Origin: Streptomyces sp. NBC_01754
Lineage (GTDB): Bacteria > Actinomycetota > Actinomycetes > Streptomycetales > Streptomycetaceae
Direction of reading: 5' to 3'
Assembly (NCBI RefSeq): GCF_035918015.1
Contig: NZ_CP109132.1
Span: forward strand, 7,254,001-7,318,000
DNA length: 64,000 nt
Under the pieces are notes generated by a model, which saw nothing but the letters and a program-made list of their open reading frames with translations, had not been told where the DNA came from and did no database searches. Within the stretch, counting starts at the first letter, position 1; every line of letters begins with the position of its first letter. Both the position numbers and the translations under genes were made by a program. Shown one piece after another: positions 32,861 to 40,669 of the stretch.

Positions 32861-33880
32861 CTACGCGGACGTCTTGTCGCGGGTCCAGGCCAGCAGCCGG
32901 TCCGCCGTCCAGGTGGTGACGACCCGTTCCGCCGGGACACCGCACTCCTCGGCCCGCGCGCACCCGTAGATCTGCCAGTCCAGCTGCCCCGGGGCGTGCG
33001 CGTCCGTGTCGATCGAGAAGAGGGCACCGGCGGAGAGCGCCCGCCGGATGAGGTCGCGTGGTGGATCGAGCCGTTCGGGGCGGCAGTTGATCTCCACCGC
33101 GGTCCCCGACTCCGCGCACGCGGCGAACACCTCGTCCGCGTCGAACCGCGACTGCGGACGGCCGCGCCCGCTCAACAGCCGCCCCGTGCAGTGTCCGAGC
33201 ACATCCGCGTGCGGATGGCGCACGGCGGCGAGCAGCCGCTTCGTCATCTGGGCCCGGTCCATGCGCAGTTTCGAGTGCACCGAGACGACGACCACGTCGA
33301 GGCGCTCCAGGAGCCCGGGTTCCTGGTCGAGGGACCCGTCCAGGAGGATGTCGCACTCGATCCCCGTGAGCAGACGGAACGGCGCCCAGCGTTCGTTGAG
33401 TTCCGCCACCAGGTCCAGCTGGCGGCGCAACCGCTCGGGCGACAGCCCGTTCGCGACGGTCAGCCGGGGGGAGTGGTCGGTGAGCACCGTCCACGCGTGG
33501 CCGAGCTCCGCCGCAGCCCTGCCCATCTCCTCGACGGGGCTTCCCCCGTCGGACCAGTCGGAGTGCGTGTGGCAGTCACCGCGCAGCGCGGCCAGCAACG
33601 CCTCGCCCCCCTGGACGAGCGGCTCCGAGGCTTCCCGCTCCAGCCGCTCCAGATACCCCGGCGTCGCCCCGGACCACGCCTGTCCGATCACCTCCGCGGT
33701 GCGGGGGCCGATCCCCCGTACCGCCTCCAGCGAACCGTGTGCCACCCGGTCCGCGAGCTCGCCGTCACCCATCTCCTGGACGGCGGCCGCGGCCGTACGG
33801 AACGCCTTGACCCGGTACGTGGCCGCCTGCGCCCGTTCCAGCAGGAAGGCGATGCGCCGCAGCGCTGTGACCGTGTCCAT
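32861..33880 (-). CDS. Helix-hairpin-helix plus PHP-domain phosphoesterase (PolX-like, lacking polymerase palm)
   Basis: A 339-residue protein. Residues 1-90 resemble the 8-kDa/HhH part of family X polymerases (VKAFRTAAAAVQEM, then LEAVRGIGPRTAEVIGQA). From about 100 a PHP phosphoesterase follows, with metal motifs GDCHTHSDWSDG, TDHSP, VVSVHSKL, GHCTGR and FSIDTDAHAP. The intervening polymerase palm domain is missing. Bacterial PolX PHP domains have 3'-5' exonuclease or AP-endonuclease activity. ATG 33880 is 2 bases after the stop of the preceding gene. Confidence 0.83.
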   Translation of the reverse strand: MDTVTALRRIAFLLERAQAATYRVKAFRTAAAAVQEMGDGELADRVAHGSLEAVRGIGPRTAEVIGQAWSGATPGYLERLEREASEPLVQGGEALLAALRGDCHTHSDWSDGGSPVEEMGRAAAELGHAWTVLTDHSPRLTVANGLSPERLRRQLDLVAELNERWAPFRLLTGIECDILLDGSLDQEPGLLERLDVVVVSVHSKLRMDRAQMTKRLLAAVRHPHADVLGHCTGRLLSGRGRPQSRFDADEVFAACAESGTAVEINCRPERLDPPRDLIRRALSAGALFSIDTDAHAPGQLDWQIYGCARAEECGVPAERVVTTWTADRLLAWTRDKTSA

Positions 33881-33882
33881 CG

Positions 33883-34326
33883 TCAGGACCCACCGGTGTC
33901 GTGGGGGTGGCCGCGGGTCTGCCGGGCCGCCTTCATCTCCGCCTCGTACAGGTGCCGGCGTCCAGCCACGAGGTCGCGCCGCACCGCGGCCTCCACCTCC
34001 GTGAACGGCTGGTAGTAGGCCGTGTCGTACGCCTCCACGATCTGGTAGGTCCAGCACCCCGGGACGACGTCGCGGCCCAGGATCTCCCGCTCCACCAGGT
34101 CGGCCTGGCGCACGTGCCCGGCCATGCGCAGCAGTTCCACGGTCCGGTCCAGAGCCAGGTCGGCGTGGCCCGTCAGCTGGTGGAACGCGTAGAGATGGCC
34201 CCTGGCCCGCTCCACCGTCTCCAGCGCCTCAGTCAGGGCGCCGACGGCCTCCACGGTGGTGTCGCCGACCCCCGGCGGACGCTCGTGTCCGGCCCCGGCC
34301 CCGCTCTCGTCACGTGTCTCACCCAT
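33883..34326 (-). CDS. Conserved-looking hypothetical helical protein
   Basis: A 147-residue mostly helical protein, with VEAVGALTEALETVERARGH near residue 27 and LVEREILGRDVVPGCW near 83. It is charged and probably cytoplasmic. No family is recognised. The HhH-PHP gene starts 2 bases after its stop, so they form an operon. The start is ATG 34326; longer in-frame extensions are low-complexity. Confidence 0.65.
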   Translation of the reverse strand: MGETRDESGAGAGHERPPGVGDTTVEAVGALTEALETVERARGHLYAFHQLTGHADLALDRTVELLRMAGHVRQADLVEREILGRDVVPGCWTYQIVEAYDTAYYQPFTEVEAAVRRDLVAGRRHLYEAEMKAARQTRGHPHDTGGS

Positions 34327-34502
34327 GACTACGACTGTGCACCCGCCCGGAGCCGGTCGCGTCCCGCCGACGGGCCGAAGGGGTGAGCCGCGCGCACCGC
34401 GGGCTCGCCGGGGCCCGTGGACGTGCGGGTCCCGAGGGTGACGGCGGCACGGGTGGTGCACGAGGTTTGAGGCGGGCACCGCGGGGCAGAGCCCTGGTGG
34501 CG

Positions 34503-34516
34503 CGGGAGCGCTCCCA
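34503..34516. promoter_or_regulatory. CebR operator-like palindrome upstream of LPMO
   Basis: CGGGAGCGCTCCCA matches 13 of 14 bases of the cellobiose-responsive CebR box TGGGAGCGCTCCCA of Streptomyces. It lies 41 bases before the LPMO start. The 230 bases between the divergent hypothetical and LPMO genes hold nothing else I recognise. Confidence 0.75.
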
Positions 34517-34556
34517 CGCCGGTGATTCCCCCCACTCCAGAAGACGGAGATCCCCT

Positions 34557-35225
34557 ATGATTTGGCATGATAGCGTCAATTTACGCGGCTGGGTGACGAA
34601 ACTGGGCGGCGTGTTCGTCGCCGCGGTGCTCTGCCTGCTCCCGTGGACGGGCACGGCGGAGGCCCACGGTTCCGTCGTCGACCCCGCGTCCCGCAACTAC
34701 GGCTGCTGGCTCCGCTGGGGCAGCGACTTCCAGAATCCCGCCATGGCGCAGGAAGACCCCATGTGCTGGCAGGCCTGGCAGGCCGACCCCAATGCCATGT
34801 GGAACTGGAACGGCCTGTACCGCAACGAGTCAGCCGGGGACTTCCCGGCCGTGATCCCCGACGGGCAGCTGTGCAGCGGCGGCCGGACCGAGGGCGGCCG
34901 CTACGACGCGCTGGACACCGTGGGCGCCTGGCAGACCACGGACGTCACCGACGACTTCACCGTGAGGCTGGAGGACCAGGCCAGTCATGGCGCGGACTAC
35001 TTCAGGGTGTACGTCAGCGAGCAGGGCTTCGACCCCGCCACCCGGCCCCTGACGTGGGACGTCCTCGAGCTGGCGACGGAGACCGGGAGTTACGGGCCCA
35101 GCCAGGTCTACGAGATCCCGGTGAGCACGGCGGGGTACAGCGGCCGGCACGTCGTCTACACGATCTGGCAGGCCTCGCACATGGACCAGACGTACTTCCT
35201 GTGCAGTGACGTGAACTTCGGCTGA
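34557..35225 (+). CDS. Lytic polysaccharide monooxygenase, AA10 family
   Basis: A 222-residue secreted copper enzyme that oxidatively cleaves crystalline cellulose or chitin. The signal peptide ends AEA, leaving His as residue 1 of the mature protein (HGSVVDPASRNYGCW), the first histidine-brace ligand. A second His lies in SHGADY and an axial Phe in DVNFG at the end. No carbohydrate-binding module is present. ATG 34557 has CGGAGA upstream. Codon 9 (34581-34583) is TTA, so production should depend on bldA. The CebR box suggests cellulose as substrate and cellobiose as inducer. Confidence 0.92.
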   Translation: MIWHDSVNLRGWVTKLGGVFVAAVLCLLPWTGTAEAHGSVVDPASRNYGCWLRWGSDFQNPAMAQEDPMCWQAWQADPNAMWNWNGLYRNESAGDFPAVIPDGQLCSGGRTEGGRYDALDTVGAWQTTDVTDDFTVRLEDQASHGADYFRVYVSEQGFDPATRPLTWDVLELATETGSYGPSQVYEIPVSTAGYSGRHVVYTIWQASHMDQTYFLCSDVNFG

Positions 35226-35350
35226 ACCGAGGGGTCCCGCCCCGCCGCCGGACCACGTCATCCGAATGGCGGGGCGGCCGGGCGGGACCTACGGTCGGAT
35301 GAGCGGAAAACCCCCTGTTGCCCCCTCATCCGCGGAATCGCGTGCATGCC

Positions 35351-37024
35351 ATGACCGAATCCCACGCGGCACCCCAGAAGATCGCCGGAGCCCCGCAGCG
35401 GGGTCACGGCAAGGGGATCGCGCTGCTCGTCATCGCCTCGTGCCAGCTGATGGTGGTCCTCGACGTCACCATCGTGAACATCGCCCTCCCGCACATGCAG
35501 AGAGCCCTCGGGTTCTCGACCGAGAACCTGTCGTGGGTGGTCAACGCCTACACCCTGACATTCGGCGGTCTGCTCCTGCTCGGCGGGCGGCTCGGGGACA
35601 TCCTCGGACGCCGCAGAGTGTTCGTCTTCGGCGTCCTGCTCTTCGTGTTCGCCTCACTCCTCGGCGGGCTCTCGCAGGAGCCCTGGCAACTGCTCGCCGC
35701 ACGCTCCTTGCAGGGGGTCGGGGCGGCCATCGCCTCTCCGACGGCCCTGTCCCTGATCACCACCACGTTCCATGAAGGACCGGAGCGCAACAGGGCGTTC
35801 GGGGTCTTCGCCGCCGTGTCGGCGGGCGGCAGCGCGATCGGCCTGCTGATGGGCGGGGTGCTCGTGGAATGGCTCGACTGGCGCTGGGTCCTGTTCGTCA
35901 ACGTACCCATCGGCGCGCTGATCGCCCTGGCCACGCCGCGCTACATCAGGGAGTCCGAGCGCCACCCGGGCCACTTCGACCTCTTCGGTGCCCTCACCTC
36001 CACCGTTGGGATGGTGCTGCTCGTCTACGGCTTCATCCGCGCGTCGGAGGAGGGCTGGAGCAACCTGCTGACCGTCCTGGCCTTCGTGGGTGCCGTGGTC
36101 TTCCTCGCCGTCTTCCTGTCGGTGGAGCGCAGGTCGAAGCAGCCCATCACACCCCTGAAGATGTTCCGTGACCGCAACCGTGCCGGGGCCTACGCGATGA
36201 TGCTGTGCCTCGCCGCCGCGATGTTCGGGATGTTCTTCTTCCTCACCCTGTTCGCCCAGAACGTCCTGGACTTCAGCCCGTTGCGCACCGGCCTCGCCTT
36301 CCTGCCGGTGAGCGCGGTCATCGCGGTCAGCGCGGGGTCCGCCTCGCGGCTGCTGCCCAGGTGGGGTCCGAAACCGTTCATGGTGACGGGCGCGGTCCTC
36401 GTCGCGGGAGGGCTCGCGTGGCTCTCGCGTATCGATGTCCACAGCTCGTACGCCGGGAGTCTCCTCGGGCCCATCCTGGTATTCGGAACCGGTATGGGCA
36501 TGCAGTTCGTGTCGCTGACCCTGATGGCCGTCTCGGGTGTGGCGCCCCGCGAGGCGGGAGCGGCGTCCGGGGTCCTGAACGCCACGCAGCAGGTGGGCGG
36601 ATCCCTCGGACTGTCGATCCTGGTCACCGTGTTCGGCACGGCCAGCCGCAATGAGGCCACCCGTCAGATCCACCGGTTCCTGTCCGAGGCGACCCCGGCG
36701 CAGAAGCTCGAATTCCGCCGGACCCGGCAACTCCCCCGGCCGTGGGGGGACCAGGTGCTCGCCTCGGGGATCTCGACCGCCTTCGTCGTCTCCGTCGTGT
36801 TCGCGATCGCCGCCGCGCTGGTCGCCCTGTTCGTCGTACAGGTGCGCGCGTCGGACCTGGAGCGTCTGCGGGGCGGAGCCGTGATGCCGGCCGCCGAGCC
36901 GGCCACGGCCGGGCAGGGGCCGGGGGCTCCTGAAGCGGACCGACCGGGCGGCGCGACGGCCGCCGACGGGACCGGGGGACCTGATCAGCGGGGCGGCGAG
37001 CAGCCACCCGGCGCCGCGGGGTGA
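35351..37024 (+). CDS. MFS drug exporter, DHA2/EmrB-QacA family (14 spans)
   Basis: A 557-residue multidrug efflux protein. Motif A-like GGRLGDILGRRRVFVFG, VVLDVTIVNIALPHMQRALG in the first span, and about 14 hydrophobic stretches mark the DHA2 group. The acidic/Gly-rich tail of about 60 residues is cytoplasmic. ATG 35351 is preceded only by a weak GGAAT. No regulator sits beside it. It is convergent with the decarboxylase, leaving 6 bases between stops. Confidence 0.85.
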   Translation: MTESHAAPQKIAGAPQRGHGKGIALLVIASCQLMVVLDVTIVNIALPHMQRALGFSTENLSWVVNAYTLTFGGLLLLGGRLGDILGRRRVFVFGVLLFVFASLLGGLSQEPWQLLAARSLQGVGAAIASPTALSLITTTFHEGPERNRAFGVFAAVSAGGSAIGLLMGGVLVEWLDWRWVLFVNVPIGALIALATPRYIRESERHPGHFDLFGALTSTVGMVLLVYGFIRASEEGWSNLLTVLAFVGAVVFLAVFLSVERRSKQPITPLKMFRDRNRAGAYAMMLCLAAAMFGMFFFLTLFAQNVLDFSPLRTGLAFLPVSAVIAVSAGSASRLLPRWGPKPFMVTGAVLVAGGLAWLSRIDVHSSYAGSLLGPILVFGTGMGMQFVSLTLMAVSGVAPREAGAASGVLNATQQVGGSLGLSILVTVFGTASRNEATRQIHRFLSEATPAQKLEFRRTRQLPRPWGDQVLASGISTAFVVSVVFAIAAALVALFVVQVRASDLERLRGGAVMPAAEPATAGQGPGAPEADRPGGATAADGTGGPDQRGGEQPPGAAG

Positions 37025-37030
37025 CCGGAC

Positions 37031-38512
37031 TCAGGGACCCTCGCCCTCGGCGCAGACGCGAACCGTACGCAGCTGGGGGTCGGCCGGGTCCGGGACGTTC
37101 ATCCCCGCCTCGATGCCCGTACGCAGGTAGCGCAGGACCGGCTCGGTCAGTCGTTCGCCGGGCAGTACGGCCGGGATGCCCGGCGGATACGGGGTCATCA
37201 TCTCGGCGGCGACCCGGCCCTCGGCCTCCTCGACCGGGACGTCCTCGGTGGCCGAGAAGTAGGCGTCACGTGGCAGGCACACCTGAGGAAGCCTCAGCTC
37301 GGCGGGGGAGGGGATCACCATGTCCGGCGCCGGGCCGAGCGTGTGCGCGGTACGGGCCAGGTCGCGCAGGGCGGTCAGCAGGCGCCCGGCCGTCTCGGCG
37401 TCGTCGGCGTGGGTGAGCTGGGCGCTGATCCGGCGGTGGTCGACCAGATGCATGTCGATGTGGTGGTTCTCGCGCAGCCAGTCGGCCGCCCGGTAGCCGG
37501 ACGTACCGAGACCGGTGATGTCGACGACGACGGGCAGCGGGTCGAACTCCGCGCCCGCGCCCGGCCCGCAGAAGTCGGCACGGTCGTGCACGTGCATACC
37601 GTCGATGCCCTCGATCTCCTGCCGTACCCGGCCCGCCAGATCCAGCGCTCCGGCCAGCAGGGCACGGCCGTTCAGTGCCATCTGGCGTCGCCAGCCGTCG
37701 ATCCCGGCGTACAGCAGCACCGAGGGGCTCGTGGTGCCCAGCAGATCCGCGCGCGAGGCCAGCGTGTCGTGGTCGACGAGACCGCCCTGGAGGTGGAAGA
37801 CCGAGCCCTGCTCCAGGCCGCTGCCCATCTTGTGGACGCTGGTGACGCAGACGTCCGCCCCGGCGTCCATGGCCCAGGACGGCAGTTCGGGATGGAAGGG
37901 CAGATGAGCCCCCCACGCCTCGTCCACCACCAGGGGGCGGCCGCGACGGTGGCACACCTCGGCGATGGCGGCCAGGCCGGCGGCGGAACCGTACGGGGTC
38001 GGGCTCGTCACCAGGGCGCCCCGGGCCTCGGGGTGCTCCTGGAACGCCCGCTCGAACGCCTCCGCCGACGGGGCGTGTGCCAGATGGCGCCCGGCGTCCC
38101 ACTGGGGATCGATCCAGACCGGTTCGATCCCCGAAAGGATCAGCCCCGCCACCACCGACTTGTGCGCGTCCCGGCCGACCAGGAGCTTCTCGCCGTGCCA
38201 GGCCACACTGAGCATGGCCGCCTTGACGGAGAGTGAGCTGCCGCAGGTGGAGAAGAAGGTGTGCTCCGCGTGGACGGCGTCCGCCATCAGGCTCTCGGCC
38301 CGCCGGAGGACGCCTGAGCCCGTCCTGCGGTCGTCCAGACCGCCACTGGCCAGGACGTCGCCGAAGAACACCGCGTCACCGAGGACCGCGCGCACCTCCG
38401 GCGCGGCCCCCCGGGCGTGTTTGTGCCCCGGGGGCGAGAATCCGAGCCGTCGCGTGTCCTGGTATGCGGCGAGTGCTTCGAGTACGGGCGCTTGCGTGTG
38501 ATCCATGCGCAT
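37031..38512 (-). CDS. Orn/Lys/Arg decarboxylase family (PLP)
   Basis: About 493 residues of the fold-type I basic amino acid decarboxylase family, making putrescine, cadaverine or agmatine. The pyridoxal lysine is in CVTSVHKMGSGLEQ (SxHK), preceded by RPLVVDEAWGAHLPFHP with the PLP-binding Asp. GFSPPGHKHARG at the start and MMTPYPPGIPAVLPGE near the end are family hallmarks. Starts at 38512 and 38506 are both possible, with GGGGGA upstream. Which amino acid it uses cannot be told. Confidence 0.88.
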   Translation of the reverse strand: MRMDHTQAPVLEALAAYQDTRRLGFSPPGHKHARGAAPEVRAVLGDAVFFGDVLASGGLDDRRTGSGVLRRAESLMADAVHAEHTFFSTCGSSLSVKAAMLSVAWHGEKLLVGRDAHKSVVAGLILSGIEPVWIDPQWDAGRHLAHAPSAEAFERAFQEHPEARGALVTSPTPYGSAAGLAAIAEVCHRRGRPLVVDEAWGAHLPFHPELPSWAMDAGADVCVTSVHKMGSGLEQGSVFHLQGGLVDHDTLASRADLLGTTSPSVLLYAGIDGWRRQMALNGRALLAGALDLAGRVRQEIEGIDGMHVHDRADFCGPGAGAEFDPLPVVVDITGLGTSGYRAADWLRENHHIDMHLVDHRRISAQLTHADDAETAGRLLTALRDLARTAHTLGPAPDMVIPSPAELRLPQVCLPRDAYFSATEDVPVEEAEGRVAAEMMTPYPPGIPAVLPGERLTEPVLRYLRTGIEAGMNVPDPADPQLRTVRVCAEGEGP

Positions 38513-38553
38513 GTGCGACGCATTCCCCCGCCGGCCCGGGGCCAATCAGGACG

Positions 38554-39135
38554 TCAGAGCAGGTTCACCAGGCGCAGGTAGCGCACCCAGTCCCAGTTCA
38601 CCCCCGGGTCGGTGTGGTCGCTGCCGGGGACCTCGTGGTGGCCGATGATGTGGGCGCGGTCCTTCGGCAGACCGTGGCGGTCGCAGATGTCCGCCGTGAG
38701 CCTGGCCGACTGCTCGTACATGGAGTGGGTGAAGTACGAGGGCTCGTCCACCCAGCCCTCGTGCTCGATGCCGATGCTGCGGGTGTTGTAGTCCCAGTTC
38801 CCGGCGTGCCAGGCGACGTCCTTCTCGCGCACGCACTGGGCCACGTACCCGTCGCCCGAGCGCACCACGTAATGGGCGGACACCTGTTTGGCCGGGTTCT
38901 TGAAGATGTTCACCGTGTCCGTGAACGTCTCCTGGGCGACGTGGATGACGACGAAGTCGACCGGGTAGGCGGAAGGACGGCTCGACACCGTGTAGTTGGA
39001 GGTCGACGCGGGGGACGAGTGGGCCAGGGCGTAGTCCGTTTCGGCAGTGGAGGCCGCCACGGCGCGGACCGAGGCGGGTAACAGCGCCGCGGCGGCCGTG
39101 GCCGCGGCGCCCTGAAGAATTCTCCTGCGGTGCAT
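38554..39135 (-). CDS. N-acetylmuramoyl-L-alanine amidase, Tat-exported
   Basis: A 193-residue Amidase_2 (PGRP-like) enzyme cleaving the muramyl-alanine bond of peptidoglycan. The N-terminus MHRRRILQGAAATAAAALL is a twin-arginine signal. Zinc ligands are expected in VVIHVAQETFT (first His) and in GHHEVPGSDHTDPGVNW. ATG 39135 has GACAGGAG upstream. It may serve cell-wall turnover or attack on other bacteria. The next 238 bases upstream show no gene. Confidence 0.87.
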   Translation of the reverse strand: MHRRRILQGAAATAAAALLPASVRAVAASTAETDYALAHSSPASTSNYTVSSRPSAYPVDFVVIHVAQETFTDTVNIFKNPAKQVSAHYVVRSGDGYVAQCVREKDVAWHAGNWDYNTRSIGIEHEGWVDEPSYFTHSMYEQSARLTADICDRHGLPKDRAHIIGHHEVPGSDHTDPGVNWDWVRYLRLVNLL

Positions 39136-39373
39136 CGGTGCTCCTGTCGTGGACGAGGCGACCGGGGTCGCGTCTGCGGGGCGGTGTCCGTACTCCGGAC
39201 CACATCGCCCGGTTCCGGGCCGCCCCACCGTACGGCGGCGACGAGGGCGGCGGAAGAAGGCTGCGGCCGCCGGTCCGCGCGCCGCCGACGGAAGGCCGGA
39301 TTCCGGTGCGGCCGCCCCGCGGCCAGGCGTCCACGGCCCGGACCGCCCACCAGGCGTGCGGCCCGGCCCCGCC

Positions 39374-40669
39374 TCAGACGTCTGCCACGGGGCCGGCCGG
39401 TACGCCGGCCAGCGCGGCCGCCGGATCGGCGTCCGCCGGTCCGGCCGGGACCCAGCGGCCCCGCTCCTTGCGGTACGGCCACCAGCGCCCGTCCCTGCCG
39501 TACCGCAGCTGCGCGTCGGCACCCACCACGGTCCAGCGGTTGTGCACGGGCCTCAACCGCGGGCCGGCACCGTCCTCCCAGGCGGTGGCGAGCCGTGCAC
39601 GGGCCCGTGCGAGCTCCTGCGGTCCGGGCGTCCACTCCTCGTCGTACACGGCCAGCGCCGCGGCCCCGCCGTACCGCCAGGCCAGCACCGCGCCGTCGAG
39701 GTCGGCCCGCTGCCGCCCCGATGCCGCGGCGACCCGGGCCAGGGTCCGGGGGTCGGGCCGGGTCACGGCGGCCAGCCGTACGGCGTCCTGATCGGGGGTC
39801 AGCTCCGGAGCGGGCGGACGCGACGCGTGGGCGTCGGACAGGGCGTCCGCCAGCATCGCGAAGGCGCGTGCGGCACTGTCGGCCGCCAGCAGTTCCAGTG
39901 CTGCCGGGTCCACGTCGCCCGCCGGTTCGGCCTCCGTGTCCAGCGACGGAGGAGGGCCCGGCGCCTCGGGCGGCGGTGGCGGAGACGGCACCGGCGGCAG
40001 GATGTCCCGCGCCGAGAACGCCTCGTCGGCCCGGACACCGGCCGGCGGACCGGTGGGCGCCGTCCGGTCCTCCTGCGGACCCCGGACGACCCGGGCGGCG
40101 CTGCGCACCTGCAACTCGTCGAGCAGCCCTCGCTCCGACCGCCCCCGCAACAGCAGCAGGACGAACGGATCCTGGTCCAGCAGCCGTGCCACCTGATAGC
40201 ACAGGGCGCCCGAATGGGGGCAGTGGTCCCACGCCTCGCAGCCGCACTCCGGTTCCAGGTCCCCGATGCCGGGTAGCAGATGGACCCCGGCCACCGCCGC
40301 GTCCTCCACCAGGTCGGTGGGCATCTCCCGGTCGAGCAACGCGGCGATGTGCCCGGACCGTTCGGACGCCATGTCGAGGAAGCGGTCCCACTCCTCCTCG
40401 CTCAGCCGCTGGAGCAGCACGTCGCTGCGGTACGTCGTCGAGTCGGGGTCCCGCACGACGGCCGTGATCCGGCCGGGCCGGACCGAGACCGCTCCCACCC
40501 GGCCCTCCCGGGCCAGCCGGCGCCCCCGCTTGAGCTGCTGACCGTCCAGTGCGGTGTCCTCCAGCGCCTTCAGCCACGCCTGCCCCCACCAGGACGACGC
40601 GAAGCCGCGCCCCTGGGTGGGAGGCATCGCGGCGAACGTCCGCTCCGGCTCGTCCCCGCCGTTGTTCAT
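39374..40669 (-). CDS. SWIM zinc-finger protein
   Basis: A 431-residue protein from ATG 40669. FASSWWGQAWLKALE opens it, and the SWIM zinc finger CGCEAWDHCPHSGAL (CxC-x5-CxH) lies near residue 145. Downstream are a Pro-rich linker and a C-terminal domain ending in WWPYRKERGRWVP. Its start overlaps the SNF2 helicase stop by ATGA. SWIM plus SNF2 pairs are common in Streptomyces and may act together on DNA, though the role is unknown. Confidence 0.85.
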   Translation of the reverse strand: MNNGGDEPERTFAAMPPTQGRGFASSWWGQAWLKALEDTALDGQQLKRGRRLAREGRVGAVSVRPGRITAVVRDPDSTTYRSDVLLQRLSEEEWDRFLDMASERSGHIAALLDREMPTDLVEDAAVAGVHLLPGIGDLEPECGCEAWDHCPHSGALCYQVARLLDQDPFVLLLLRGRSERGLLDELQVRSAARVVRGPQEDRTAPTGPPAGVRADEAFSARDILPPVPSPPPPPEAPGPPPSLDTEAEPAGDVDPAALELLAADSAARAFAMLADALSDAHASRPPAPELTPDQDAVRLAAVTRPDPRTLARVAAASGRQRADLDGAVLAWRYGGAAALAVYDEEWTPGPQELARARARLATAWEDGAGPRLRPVHNRWTVVGADAQLRYGRDGRWWPYRKERGRWVPAGPADADPAAALAGVPAGPVADV

